A stretch of 64,000 nt of DNA from Cricetomys ansorgei (Eukaryota > Chordata > Mammalia > Rodentia > Nesomyidae), in assembly GCA_026225945.1 (NCBI GenBank), contig JAMJFZ010001222.1, positions 2,891,501 to 2,955,500 on the forward strand. The letters run 5' to 3'. Positions 12,395 to 23,176 of the stretch are shown here, in pieces. The notes under the pieces were generated by a model. It was not told the DNA's origin and ran no database searches. It saw nothing but the letters and a program-made list of their open reading frames with translations. Position 1 is the first letter of the stretch. Each line of letters opens with the position of its first letter. The position numbers and the translations under genes are program-made.

Positions 12395-12690
12395 TTAGCA
12401 AGGAAGAGGCGTTTTTCATTGGTAGAATCCCTGCCAGACCTCAGCAGAGGAGCCACTATCCTGACCAGCACCATCCTGGACAGTAGAACCCTGAGCATTC
12501 TAGCTCAGGTGTTTTTATTGGTTCAGAACTCCTCAGGTGTTCTACTAATAGCACATACAGATCATAAGCAATCAAACATCCTCCACATAATTCCAACACC
12601 TTTAGACAATACAAAATGCCAAGACCTAGGCAGCCCCTCACTCAACAACACACAAAACAATTATTTTATACATAACTAAAAATAAACTTC
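12395..12690 (-). mobile_element. LTR-like copy 2 (minus)
   Basis: Uninterrupted partner of the copy at 10905-11437, with the same ordered landmarks and TTTTTATTGG as a minus-strand polyadenylation signal. It would be the 5' LTR of the relic. Confidence 0.65.
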
Positions 12691-13111
12691 TACAACAAAT
12701 TGACCCACAGATGATGTTGAAAGCAGCATGTATGTGTAGGTTGATAATATCTGTTTCCGGTTTTACTTGTTGCTCTTGGGTCAGTGAGATTGGAAAATCA
12801 TCTCCTTCCTTTGTAAAACTCTTGTAAAATATTAAGACAAAGTTATTCATTCCTTTCTCATCCCATGCTTAATGTGCTCTTCAATAAACAGAAATCATGG
12901 CCCCTGGTTAAGGGGATTGGGCTCACTCTTGGCTAAATAACTCTAGGGGCCTCTCTCTTTTATGTGACATTATCAGACTGTGCGACTTTTAAAGTTATAC
13001 TATGCTTTATATTGTTATATTAACCTGGTACCTTGGGGGATAAACAAGAAAGGATAGGTTATGGTTTAACAGTGTTGTGTTTGTGTCAAGTTGACAATGG
13101 GTCAATTGTGC
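12691..13111. other. Unclassified DNA
   Basis: No gene or confident repeat. At 13082-13096 the word TGTGTCAAGTTGACAA is antisense to the MaLR start sequence, so a short antisense MaLR remnant may precede the next element. Confidence 0.35.
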
Positions 13112-13475
13112 TGTTTAGTTTTTGTCCACTTGACATAAACTAGAGTTACAGAATCCCAGTTGAGGAATTGCCTCTATAAGATTGGCCTGTGGACATTTCT
13201 GGGAAGCATTTTCTTGATTGATGATTGATGTAGGAGGGCCCAGGCCACTGTAGACAGTGTCACCCCTGCACAGGTAATCTTGGGTTGTATAAAAATATAA
13301 GCTTATTGAACTATGGAGAGCAAGCTACATGGCTTCTGCTTCAGTTCCTGCCCTGAGCTCCTGCCTTGACTTCCCTAGATGAAGGACGGAAGTTATAAAA
13401 TGAAATAAACCCTTCCCTCCCCCAAATTGTTTTTGGTCAGTGTTTTATCACAGCAGCAGAAGCAAAACTAGAACA
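13112..13475 (+). mobile_element. MaLR (ORR1/MT-type) LTR, sense
   Basis: Begins TGTTTAGTTTTTGTCCACTT, contains TTCTTGATTGATGATTGATG, GGAGGGCCCAGGCCACTG and AATAAACCCTTCC, and ends TAGAACA. Order and length (364 bp) fit rodent ERVL-MaLR LTRs. The flanks GTGC/GTGA may be a decayed target duplication. Confidence 0.8.
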
Positions 13476-13509
13476 GTGAGAAAAAATTTTCTGTTATCTA
13501 AGTCACCTT

Positions 13510-13640
13510 CACCCGTATGTTTACATGCATACATGCATACATGCATGCATGTTTATGCAACACTTGCATGTGTGGTACCCTTGGAAGTCAGAAGAGGACA
13601 TTGGATCCTCTGGAGTTATTGACAGTTGGAAGCTATCATA
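13510..13640 (-). mobile_element. B3-type SINE, antisense, with (CATG)n-rich tail
   Basis: CATGCATACATGCATACATG precedes GAAGTCAGAAGAGGACATTG and GATCCTCTGGAGTTA, the usual antisense B3 body. The 5' head is lost. Confidence 0.7.
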
Positions 13641-14955
13641 TTTTTAAAGTAATTAATTACATGACAAGATGGACATGCCACATGAGATCAGGGTCAGGTG
13701 CTTCCAGGGTCTTGGCCTCTTCTCCAAACAACAGAAAATATGGGCTCACACGAATTTGTAAGGTAACAAGTAACTTCATTCAAAGAGAAGCAATTGTGCA
13801 CATTAGGGAGGGATACACTGGCAAGGTTCACAGCGGATACATGAGTGAGGTGCTACAGGCCCTGGGTCATGGCCTTGGAACTCCTTTCTACGGTCTAAAG
13901 GACGAAACTAGTTACTAAGGGTCATAGTTTGGGTGGCTTCGTATTTTGACTGAGAAATTAGGTTGTACATTCATTTTTCTACTATACCTATCCTGTTCCA
14001 TAATGCATTCTATTTTAATTATATGAATGCACAATTACGCATACACATAAGATAATAAATAGGGAATTCTCCCTAAAAGTCCCTCCACCCAAAACCAGTT
14101 CAAGCTAGATCAACCTTTCCATTATTTGTACTTGAAAACACTGGGGATATATTTGAATAGAAACTGTCTAAATCTGATTGTTGTTCAGGGTGTAAAAACC
14201 TATATTATTGTTCAAAGGGGGTTCAAGGAACCCACACAAGCAGGGGCTTGTAGGGCTTCTGAGGCTGCTGGGTGCACTGTTTGGAGAGTAAGTGGTATGC
14301 ATAGCACATGAGGTAAAGAAGTTAGTATGCCAGTTGTACAATGACAATCAGTGCAAGGCTGAGATGTGTGTAACCAAGCCAAATGGACCTCGGGTTCTAA
14401 AGTATTCCCATGCTTGCCTGGCTTGGATGAGTGCATAGAAAAATGACACTGTTTTGAGATTAAACACTGACATTTATAGAACTAACTAGAAGCAATTTCA
14501 GTAATATTAATTGGCTTCAGTCCACTCAGATAAGAAATATCCTAGTATAAACCAATGGTGAAATATTTTGTAATCCCCATTCCCACACTGCGCGTTAGAC
14601 CAGGGGCCTGGAATGGAGCACCATAAGTCGGATGGATTACTAGTGCCATTATTCTGAGCTTCCTGCTGGGAGAAGGGAGAAGATGTGTCTTTAGGGAAAA
14701 GTTATATATTGACCTCACCATAGGTGATAGCCACAGAACTCAGTGTCCTTTGACCACCAAGGGAATGGTCACCTATGTACATGGTGTTATAGATTAGCAG
14801 TTTTCTCAGTTGGCCTGGCCACCATCACTTCGGACCTCGTTCTCTGGCTCCACCCTTAGAAACTCTTTGAAGGAGCCCTGAAATCATTCGGCAAGTCCCC
14901 AGGCAATTCTGAGACATTGTGACCACTTCTGTAATATTCTTTTTATTTTTCCATC
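13641..14955. other. Unique DNA, nothing recognised
   Basis: About 1.3 kb with no gene or repeat I can name. Confidence 0.5.
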
Positions 14956-15105
14956 TTTTGTTTTTGTTTTTGAGACAGGGTCTCTCTGTGGAACCTTGGC
15001 TGTCCTAGAACTCTGTATGAGACCAGGCTGGTCTTGAACTCAGAGATCTGCCTGTCTCTGCCTCTTGAGTGCTAGGATTAAAGGCCTTTTGCTACCATAC
15101 CTGGT
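14956..15105 (-). mobile_element. B1 SINE, antisense
   Basis: TGAGACAGGGTCTCTCTGTG, GACCAGGCTGGTCTTGAACT and GTGCTAGGATTAAAGG in order. Confidence 0.95.
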
Positions 15106-15579
15106 TTCTTTAATAATCTTAACCAAAGATGACGGGGAACTGAGTGGTCTGACTGCTATAGGGGAAGGAAGTTCTCTTCTAAGAAAGAAACTGTGAGTAA
15201 TGGGTAAGTTAATAAATGATGTCCAGGTGAGTTTAATTTAGTGAATGATTGTGAAAAGCAGCTTGGCAGTACCCAGGATAGTTCTAAATTCTGATTGTTG
15301 CATGTATTCTAGAGAACATATGCCTCTGTGTACAAGGGGAAAATATAAAGGTGTTTGATTGTGGCACTCCTCATTACCATCAGAATCCAAAGAAGCATAT
15401 ACACATGTATCTCACACATAAGGACATGGGTTGAAAAAGTGGGGTATTGTCTCAGAAATAATGAACTGGGTCTATGTATATCAATGTGTGCAGATAATAA
15501 TAGTAAATAAAAACATTCTTTAAAAGCATAGAGAGAAAAAATTTTTAAATTCAGTCTCATAAAAATAGACACACATGAG

Positions 15580-15914
15580 TGTGATGGTTAACTCTGACTG
15601 TCAAGTCAACAAGAGCTAGAACAACCTCAGAAACAGGCCTCTGGGGATGCCTGGGAGTGATAATGTAGATTTGGTCGGGCTCCAGCGAGTCTGTGAGATC
15701 ATCCAAATTGTGTTAGCTGAAATAGGAAGACCCGCCCTACCCAACAGCTGGACAAATGATAAAAGAGGAAGAGAGCTGAGCTAGGCACCGAGTCCAGCTC
15801 CCTCTGCCGCCTTCTCCGATACAAGACTTCCTGCCATGATGGACTGTGCTCGCTCTTGAGCCTGCTCTCCCTTCAGATGCTTTTTTTCTGGGCATTTTAT
15901 CAAAGCAATACGCA
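15580..15914 (+). mobile_element. ORR1-type MaLR LTR, sense
   Basis: Begins TGTGATGGTTAACTCTGACT, carries GACCCGCCCTACCCAACAG, CTGCCATGATGGACTG and GGGCATTTTATCAAAGCAA. The polyadenylation region is shortened. Its end lies in the duplicated target of the next SINE. Confidence 0.8.
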
Positions 15915-15921
15915 ATTTTAA

Positions 15922-16124
15922 TTTTTTGAAATTTATTTATTTTTTTTTTTTACTTACTTACTTACTTACTTACTTATTTAGTGCATGCCTGTTCTGTCTG
16001 CATGTAAACCTGTATTCCAGAAAAGGGCATCAGATTCCATTATAGCTCTGGTGCTGGGTAGCTGAACTCAGGACCTCTGGAAGAGCAACTAGTGAGCAAC
16101 TGGTGAGCCATCGCTCCAGCCCCA
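15922..16124 (-). mobile_element. B2/B3 SINE, antisense, 16-bp target duplication
   Basis: Antisense SINE with its tail (T-rich plus (CTTA)n) at the left and its head (GAGCCATCGCTCCAGCCCCA) at the right. Flanks CAATACGCAATTTTAA (15906-15921) and CAATATGCAATTTTAA (16125-16140) match at 15 of 16 positions. It landed at the end of the ORR1 LTR. Confidence 0.92.
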
Positions 16125-16140
16125 CAATATGCAATTTTAA

Positions 16141-16592
16141 ATATACAATGCAGCATCAGGGGAAGAAGGCACATGGAAAGTCTAAAAATAAAATAAAGAA
16201 ATTTTCTACATTCTATCTTTGATGTATAAGAAAAAAGAAGTAAAATTAATCACAAAATCCCAACATTTAGTTCTTCATAGTGTGTAATACAGATACTTTC
16301 CTCGCTAGTGTGTTTGAAAAAGAAAGAGAAGACAGAAAGAAGCAAATTTGTTAAAATATTTTTAAGAAAGAAAAGAAACACTGGAATCTCTGAAAATTCT
16401 ATTCCTTTCCAGAAATTTTCTAGATAGGTTGGCACACTCATGATGATCTGAAGAAGTTTCTAGCTCCCGGGGGACTGTGCAAGTGGGAAGCAGGTCCTCT
16501 CAGGGGCATGCTTGTATTCCCAAAACAGAATCAGGATAAAGAACATCACAGCTACCTGAATTCATTCTAGAATAACTCCTGTATTTTCATAG
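16141..16592. other. Unique DNA upstream of the candidate exon
   Basis: No repeat recognised. It ends with a pyrimidine-rich stretch and CATAG just before 16593. Confidence 0.45.
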
Positions 16593-16778
16593 AGGATCCT
16601 GAGGACACTACAAGAGCCAGCAGGACGCAAACAAGGGCAGCAGCTGGCGGGTATTCATTTACCTAGATTCACTCCCCGTAGACTCCAAAGGACCCAAGTA
16701 CAGCTTCTCAGTGAAGTATGGAGTATCCCAGAAAATGGTGGATAAAGACTCTCTGGAAGAAGTCAAGATTCTACAGGG
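16593..16778 (+). pseudogene. Candidate protein-coding exon or exon relic, function unknown
   Basis: A 186-bp block bounded by an acceptor-like CTGTATTTTCATAG (ending 16592) and a donor-like GGG|GTGAGA (GT at 16779). One frame is open for 58 codons (16603-16776) and has a strongly protein-like composition, with SSWRVFIYLDSLPVDSKG and KYSFSVKYGVSQKMVD. That frame has a TGA at 16600-16602, so it is not open from the acceptor. A second frame opens at the acceptor (DPEDTTRAS) and would need a one-base shift near 16620 to join it. This could be a pseudogene exon, an exon using a later acceptor, or chance. I do not recognise the protein and see no confident neighbouring exon. Confidence 0.4.
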
Positions 16779-16885
16779 GTGAGAATTTGCCTTTCCAGTC
16801 CAATAATGTTATTTTTAACTTAAGGTCCAAATTAGCACAAAAATGTATGTTAAACTCATAACAAGTTGAGAACTTTTTAGATTGG

Positions 16886-16909
16886 TATGTGTGTGAGTGT
16901 GTGTGTGTA

Positions 16910-16948
<39 letters not shown>

Positions 16949-16979
16949 CAGAGTGAGAGAGAGAGAGAGAGAGAGAGAA
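16886..16979. repeat. (TG)n(AG)n microsatellite
   Basis: A TG run followed by a GA run, probably grown from the tail of the antisense SINE next to it. Confidence 0.95.
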
Positions 16980-17122
16980 TCTGCTATAGAGCATGTGTGG
17001 AGGTGAGAGGACAACTTTCAGGAGTTGGTTCCTTCCTTCAATGGTGGCCTCTGAGGACTGAACTCAGGTCATCAGACTTTTGGGGCCCTCACTTTGACCC
17101 AGTGAGCCATCTCGCTGGCCCT
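16980..17122 (-). mobile_element. B3-type SINE, antisense
   Basis: CTGAGGACTGAACTCAGGTC and GTGAGCCATCTCGCTGGCCC mark an antisense SINE head. The left breakpoint of the inverted duplication (17085) falls inside it. The right arm carries only its first about 37 bases. Confidence 0.85.
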
Positions 17123-17399
17123 GTAAGTTTTAATACTAGATAGCACTAAGATCATGAATCTATTCAAGTTTTCAAAATTCAACATAGTTGTGTAATCATG
17201 TAGTGATTTCCTCCTGCAGGTAAAGGAAGAGCAAGAGGCGATGTTGGAAAATGAACTAGTTTGGGATATGGAGCTGAAATGGACCCAAAAGAAAATCTAC
17301 GGTCAAGCTAAGGCCGGATTCTCACAGGTGGTTGTGAGAGCTCAGACCCCCTAAAATTCCAACCCAGTATCAAAGTCGTGAGCTTAGTTCCAAGCCTGC
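17085..17399 (+). repeat. Left arm of a large inverted duplication
   Basis: Reverse-complement match to 18066-18465. It holds the SINE head, about 150 bp of flank and the first part of the LTR (from 17275). Compared with the right arm it has one substitution (TTTGACCC against TTTTACCC) and lacks about 86 bp, with the deletion junction inside a C run at 17347-17351. Confidence 0.93.
17275..17399 (+). mobile_element. 5' fragment of ERV LTR, sense (in left arm)
   Basis: Starts TGAAATGGACCCAAAAG as in the LTRs at 23177 (sense) and 18275 (antisense). It is cut off after AGTTCCAAGCCTGC at 17399, where the sequence switches to minus-strand provirus DNA. Confidence 0.85.
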
Positions 17400-17936
17400 A
17401 CACAATCACCACCAGAGGCTCAAGTTTCAAATGGGCTCCCGCTGGGCTCCTTTGCCCAGACTGGAGCTCTGTTTTCTTGGCAATTCACCTCCCCACTCTA
17501 GGAGGGTCCCTGTTAAGGCCACAGGGAACTCCAGTCTCTGACATTTTGGGAGCTGGAGTTTTGGCCCATAGTTTTAAAGAGAGTAAAGAAAGAAAGTCTG
17601 GACATGTAATAGTGAAAGCAAGAACAGAATTTGACACAGACAGACAGAGAGACAAACAATTTGCAGCTGAGCAGGATTCAAGCTTGAAGACAGACTTCCA
17701 GTGGGATTCAAACACACAGACTCAGGGGCAAATCAAAATGTCTTTCATGGCATTGTGGACCAGTGAGCAATTCTCCACCCAGATCTTCACTGAAGTCCCT
17801 CAGACAGTGCACTAGACTGAAACAGGGCCTCTTTACCTTAAGAGGCAGCATGCTCAGGAAGAGAAAAGAACAGGAAACCAGTTTTTGCTGAGCTCAGAGA
17901 GTGGGTCAGAGAATGGATCCCCATGAGCCCCCAAAA
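17400..17936 (-). mobile_element. Provirus leader with PBS and Gag-like start, minus strand
   Basis: Read on the minus strand, the sequence just after the LTR (17937) is a primer-binding-site-like TGGGGGCTCATGGGGAT (17933 down to 17917). It resembles the proline-tRNA PBS of gammaretroviruses with a few changes. About 350 nt further on, an ATG at 17569 opens MGQNSS..., like the myristoylated MGQ start of gammaretroviral Gag, and stops after 18 codons (TAA at 17515-17513). No intact protein. The plus-strand frame at 17378-17815 is a shadow. Confidence 0.6.
17917..17933 (-). other. Primer-binding site, proline-tRNA-like
   Basis: TGGGGGCTC followed by a diverged remainder ending GGGGAT, lying 3 bases after the LTR end on the minus strand. 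This is the expected position. It supports an ERV1/gammaretrovirus origin. Confidence 0.65.
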
Positions 17937-18275
17937 TGTTACAGGTTCCTGGCGATCCAATTACTATGCAACTCACAACTCACTGATAAAAAATATTTTA
18001 CTTGATTCAAAATTGAAGAAAAAGAAGAAGAAAAAAGACTGACTAGAGACAGAGATAGCCAGGACGCAGGCTTGGAACTAAGCTCACGACTTTGATACTG
18101 GGTTGGAATTTTAGGGGGGTTAAGCTAAGACTCACAACCACCTTATCAGAGAAGGACGTGTAATAAAGGAGGGCTAGGAGTCCTGGTTAGCTTGACCTGG
18201 GGGTCTGAGCTCTCACAACCACCTGTGAGAATCCGGCCTTAGCTTGACCGTAGATTTTCTTTTGGGTCCATTTCA
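17937..18275 (-). mobile_element. Complete ERV1-like LTR, antisense (5' LTR of the relic)
   Basis: 339 bp from TGAAATGGACCC (18275) to CCTGTAACA (17937) on the minus strand, followed by the PBS. It contains a direct repeat of GGTGGTTGTGAG about 86-97 bp apart in U3. It is clearly diverged from the 3' LTR at 23177, so the insertion is old. Confidence 0.85.
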
Positions 18276-18465
18276 GCTCCATATCCCAAACTAGTTCATT
18301 TTCCAACATCGCCTCTTGCTCTTCCTTTACCTGCAGGAGGAAATCACTACATGATTACACAACTATGTTGAATTTTGAAAACTTGAATAGATTCATGATC
18401 TTAGTGCTATCTAGTATTAAAACTTACAGGGCCAGCGAGATGGCTCACTGGGTAAAAGTGAGGGC
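18066..18465 (-). repeat. Right arm of a large inverted duplication
   Basis: 400 bp, reverse complement of 17085-17399 plus the about 86 bp missing there. It includes most of the LTR, the flank with the word TAAAGGAAGAGCAAGAGGCG, and the SINE head ending at AGTGAGGGC (18465). A 666-bp single-copy spacer separates the arms. Confidence 0.93.
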
Positions 18466-20345
18466 GAGCCCTGCTTTTCCCACCTCCCCAGCAGAGAAGC
18501 CTAGAGGCCTAGGGAAGGTAGATGAACTGCTTGGAGACAGAGACAGCTCCACTTCCCTCTGAAAAGGCTTCTGGACCCTCTCTACCTCTGAGGGAGAAAA
18601 TGTGTTGTCAAGGAAACGCAGAAACTGGTTCTGGGACAGCCACACCTTCTTGGAACCTACGTGGCTACAGGTAAGGGGGTCTATGGCCGGATTGATGGGA
18701 GGTCTCCAGACAGCTGCTGAGTGTCCTGCGAACTTACCCAAAGTAAGCCAAGCCCTTTTCGTTAAACAGCTAAGGCTTGGCTCTCTGTGGCAGAGTTAGG
18801 GTTCAGACTGTTGGTAAAAATACCTCAGTTACAATGGGAGGCTCTAATAGTTTTGAAAATGACAGGGTTCTGTGATGGCTGTCAAAAAACAACAGCCACA
18901 AGGAAATAGAGCTGGCTATAACCTAAAAGACAAACAAACTTTTGTGTTGCCGAAGGCAAATACCGAAAGGTATCCCAAGCCCCTTTTTTAAAAAAGCCCA
19001 AAAGATTTGAGTAAATTCTAGACAAAAAGTTAGCTTAAACTCTGTAATAAAAAAAGTACAATGTACTGTGTGCGTAATGCCAATCCAACTCTTGTTTAAA
19101 AATAAAAAAGAAACAGTAAGTAAAAAAACTCTGTTAAAAAGGATGTAAATGTGTGGCTATATTTATGATAAGACAGAGTTAAGAAATATCCTAGATAGGG
19201 ATACATTTTTTTTAATTAAAAATTTTTTTTTTTAATTTTTAAAAATTTTAAAAATTTTTGTATGATAAGATTTTTTCTTTAAAATAAAAAATGAGAAATA
19301 AAGACAAAACCATAAAAACTGAAAGCAAAGTAGCAAGATGTCTAAAGTTTTACAAGGTTTATGGAGGATGAGACTTATGGATGGTTTTTATTTGATGAGC
19401 AAGGGTTTGTTTTAAAATCTGTTTACCATAAAATAGGAGATGAAAACCTTGGTGCTTAAGTACTGAAGCAGCCTGTCTGCTAACTATCCATCTGGCCAAT
19501 GTTTATTATGCCCTGTTCTCCCTGCCCGAGCCAGTTAAGGAGTTTTTTTAAAAGGTAATTATACAGAGGGACTACTGGATCCATATTGCCTGGAGGTCAT
19601 AGTGCTGATGGAGTTCACTTAGTTTTTGATATATATAAATGTGTTGTTTGTAATTGCTTGTCATAAAACAAACAAAAACCAAAAAAATCTGAGCCATAGA
19701 GGCTGCTGGGTATAGGGTACAGACTTGGTAAAATCAGTCTGATAAAAAGAGGTCTGCAAAATGCACCAAAACATCACAGAGGAGCTTTGGATGTTAAAGG
19801 CGGGGTCTGCTTCTTTGGGACATAGAGGATTAAACAGAGCAGAGGGTTTGGCTGAGCTCAGGGGAATCAGAGAATGCTTAAGGCCAGAGGAGTGCTCTGT
19901 GGACTCTAAACTCCAGGTGAGAGGGTGACTTGGAATAGAAGACAGAGTGCCTCCCTCCGAGGGGGAAACACAGTTTAATTAATAGCTGTTCCATAAGAAT
20001 AAAGGTGAGGATCAACACAGCCCCATCACCTTCAGGCCTCCTCTCTCTGGCTGGGCCTTTATCTGCTCAAAGTAGCCAAGCCAGATGTGCAATGACTAGA
20101 GGAAACTTTATAGTTTTGCAGATATTTTAAGAAACAGCGTTTTACAAGGCTATGAGACATTTTAAGTTTAAAAAATGTTTTATATCATTAATATGTGATT
20201 TTTAAAAATAAAAGAGTGAAAAAAAATTAGGGCCACGTCTATAAACATCTATAAACACCAAAAGTTAAACCCCAGAAAGTGAGATATTCCTATCCTAAGA
20301 TACAATAAGACAATGGCCTAAACAATCTGGCAAAGAGTTTAGAAC

Positions 20346-20515
20346 AATAGTCCTCAACATGGGTCATGATATTGTGGGGGTTAGAGGACCCTTTTGAGGA
20401 CATGGCCAGGACTGTCTACATATTAGATGTTTGCATTGCAATTCTTAACAGTGATAGAAAATTACAGTTGTGATTTTATAATTGGGGGTCACTGCAACAT
20501 GAAAACTGTTTTAAA
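20346..20515 (+). mobile_element. URR1-like hAT element, diverged
   Basis: Order of CTCAACATGGGTCATGA, GATAGAAAATTACAGTTGTG and GGGGGTCACTGCAACATGA matches the better copy at 46205-46426. Confidence 0.7.
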
Positions 20516-23164
20516 AAAACAGCCCCAAAGTGTTAGTCTGTTGGTTTATGTAAACTTTCTGTACCTCAAGGTTTATAAATTTATGAAATATGACTAAAAA
20601 TCTGTAAGATCTTCATAAAGGTTAACTTTAAAGCTTGTTAACACAGGCTTGATAATTTAAAATGTATACACAGATAGTTTTAAGACCACGTGGTGTGGTG
20701 CCATTTTAGAATATAAGCAATATTTATGGCTTTGTCATATAGGTGCTACCTTCTTGGTTAAATTCTCACTTAGGAAAAAAACAACCAAGTGACTGGATGT
20801 GACTAAGTTTTCTACTTGAGAATTTTTTTTTAAAAAAGTGTTTTATTGTTTGATATTATAAAAACACAGATTTTTAAACTGGATTTTTAAAAAATTCAGA
20901 GTTTTACATAAGAGTAAATTTTTAAAGCTATTTTAAAGACAGCTTTTGACTTGGGTAAATTTATAAGACTATCAGACACATAAAAAAGACTGTATGATTT
21001 AAAGAACATGAAAGATCTGTCAGTCACTTTATAGTCAAGTAACTATGTTTGTAGTCATGCTAAGGACTAATAAGCTTTATCTAGCTCCTGTACATGTTTT
21101 CAAGGTTGAGCCTGAGACAGATATCTAGGAAAACAGACAAAGTTTGCTTAGCGCAGATATTTTAATAGATTCTTAAGAAGATTCTTAGTAGATACTGATT
21201 CTCAAGCTCTTTGGAGATTTGCTAAATATTATGACAAATAGAGACCCCAGATCCTAGCAGTGACCCCAAGATCTCCAGAAAAAAACAATGGGGACAACAA
21301 CCTCACCTGGGTTGTGGTAATGCTAACCACTGGGCAAAACTGCTCTAAATGCCTCACCTATTGCCATGGATCTTCCTAAACTGTGGACAAACCAGGACAT
21401 TGGAGAGTGGAGCGCCCTGACTTGGCTAGACAGAACAGGGGCCAGTACCTCTAAGTCCTTGTCCACGCAAAACAAGTACCTTCTGGCCTGGCAACTGAAG
21501 ACTGGTATTGCCTTCAGACCTCTCCCCTCCCCACAGTGAGGCCACAGAGAGCATGGGAGCCCCAGGATCACCTGTCTAGGTATGGATATGTCTCTGTCAT
21601 TTTAATTGGCACATAGGTTAATTGGTTATGCTTACTGGTATAATTTATTCTTCTCAGATCTCTAATGGTATTGATGACTAACTAATTAGGTTATCTAACA
21701 GCAGCAGGCAATCAGCCATATCCCTCAAGGTTTATGGCTACCTGATTAGTACAATTCATAGAGATACTGGAGCACCTGCTAAAAAAGGCAAACAGGTTCC
21801 CCTTACTGACAGATTTCATACTTAAGGATAAACAGGTTTCAGGTGTAAGTTTTTATAAAAACTTGCTTTACAATGACTGCTCCTGATAATAACTATTCAT
21901 GTCTCAGGTGAATGGTTAGATTAAAAACAAAATTTATGGTCTAAAAAGGTATTGTAATAGAGGGTCTAAAAAGGTAATTTATACATAAATAAAAGTGTAA
22001 GGGCATAACAGAGTAATTTTAAAAGATTTCAAAAATTTAGAGTTTTAGGAGCTCTGGATAAATGCTCTGGTGCTGTCATCAGTCACATGTTGGGATTTAT
22101 AGATTTCCTTTGGTTTAAAAATGCTTCTCACTGGGCTAAAACATTTCTGTCTAGTTTCAGTTTGTGTACCCAGCTCTCTGGACAAGAAAATGTCTATGCT
22201 TCTGACCCAGGATAATGGCTTTTGCTGTGACTCAAAGGTATGAGTCTGATCCAACTGTTTTACAGACACCTGTTAGCTGCTTTTTCAATATAGATTATAA
22301 ACAATGATAATACTAACTTATTTCCTTTGGTGACCTAAAAATCCATGTAAGCCTCAGGAAACCCAAGGAACAATCTCCCACAGGTCTCTTCTCCTGTTAA
22401 TTCCTGAGGGTATGATTTACCTCTCTCCTGGATGTAGGAATTCATTTTTTCCCAGCTGCTAGCACAATAAACCTAAAACTTAAAAATGTAAGATTTTCCT
22501 TTAAGTGTCCTATATTTTAATTTCTGTCTCTAGTAATATATATTTTAACAGATTTCCACTCTGCTGACAGACACCATCCAGAAATCACCTACAGACTTCC
22601 AAACTGCTTCAAATGGCTTCGAGCCCTGGAGCTACTAAAGCTGATATGGACAAATTCAGCTGATGTGATTGCTTCCTGTTCTTTCAGCTGAGACAGCCAA
22701 CCAGATGCATCTGATAAACACCCCATTGCCTGAATCCCCTCCCAGCTTTGACTAACATTCCAGCCTTCCTGGGCCCCCTGAAAACCATGCCCTGATTTTA
22801 GCTGGAAGCAGTTACAGAAGAAGGTACAACAGCCCATATCCTCATTAGACTGGAATATTTTAGTCAAAAGAAAACCCCCTGGTATAGGGGACAAAATGGA
22901 TATCTGTTACACCTGTTGACATACCAAAATATTTACCTGTTAAGGACAAATAGACCCAGATCTAAATGATTTAGCTAAATTCATTAGCTAAAATCATTCT
23001 ACAATATGATAGGATATTCAACATGTTTTATACAAAACAAAGAGTTGTTGTATAACTGTAATTACTGTCAGCCCTTACATTGTGTCTTAACTGAATACAT
23101 ACATTCCCATGTGGGTGCCATTAAGCTGATCTATAGAGTCAAGGATTTGACTTAGGTACCAGCT

Positions 23165-23176
23165 CAGAGGGGGGAC
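23165..23176 (+). other. Polypurine tract of the provirus
   Basis: CAGAGGGGGGAC directly before the TGAAATGG LTR start. It primes plus-strand synthesis in retroviruses and fixes the 3' LTR boundary and orientation. Confidence 0.8.

Larger units (their letters stand above)
18466..23176 (+). mobile_element. ERV1-like internal region, sense, non-coding relic
   Basis: A 4.7-kb, mostly AT-rich stretch ending in a polypurine tract and the sense 3' LTR. I see no recognisable gag, pol or env motif and no long frame, so it is either a non-autonomous element in the style of VL30/MuRRS or heavily decayed. That comparison is by structure only. A URR1-like piece lies inside (20346-20515). Confidence 0.65.

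Noticed and set aside
13517..13918. 133-codon plus-strand frame
   Set aside because: Starts in the (CATG)n tail of an antisense SINE and has no domain.
17378..17815. 145-codon plus-strand frame
   Set aside because: Lies antisense to the inverted provirus leader, which carries the PBS and Gag-like start on the minus strand. No motif of its own.
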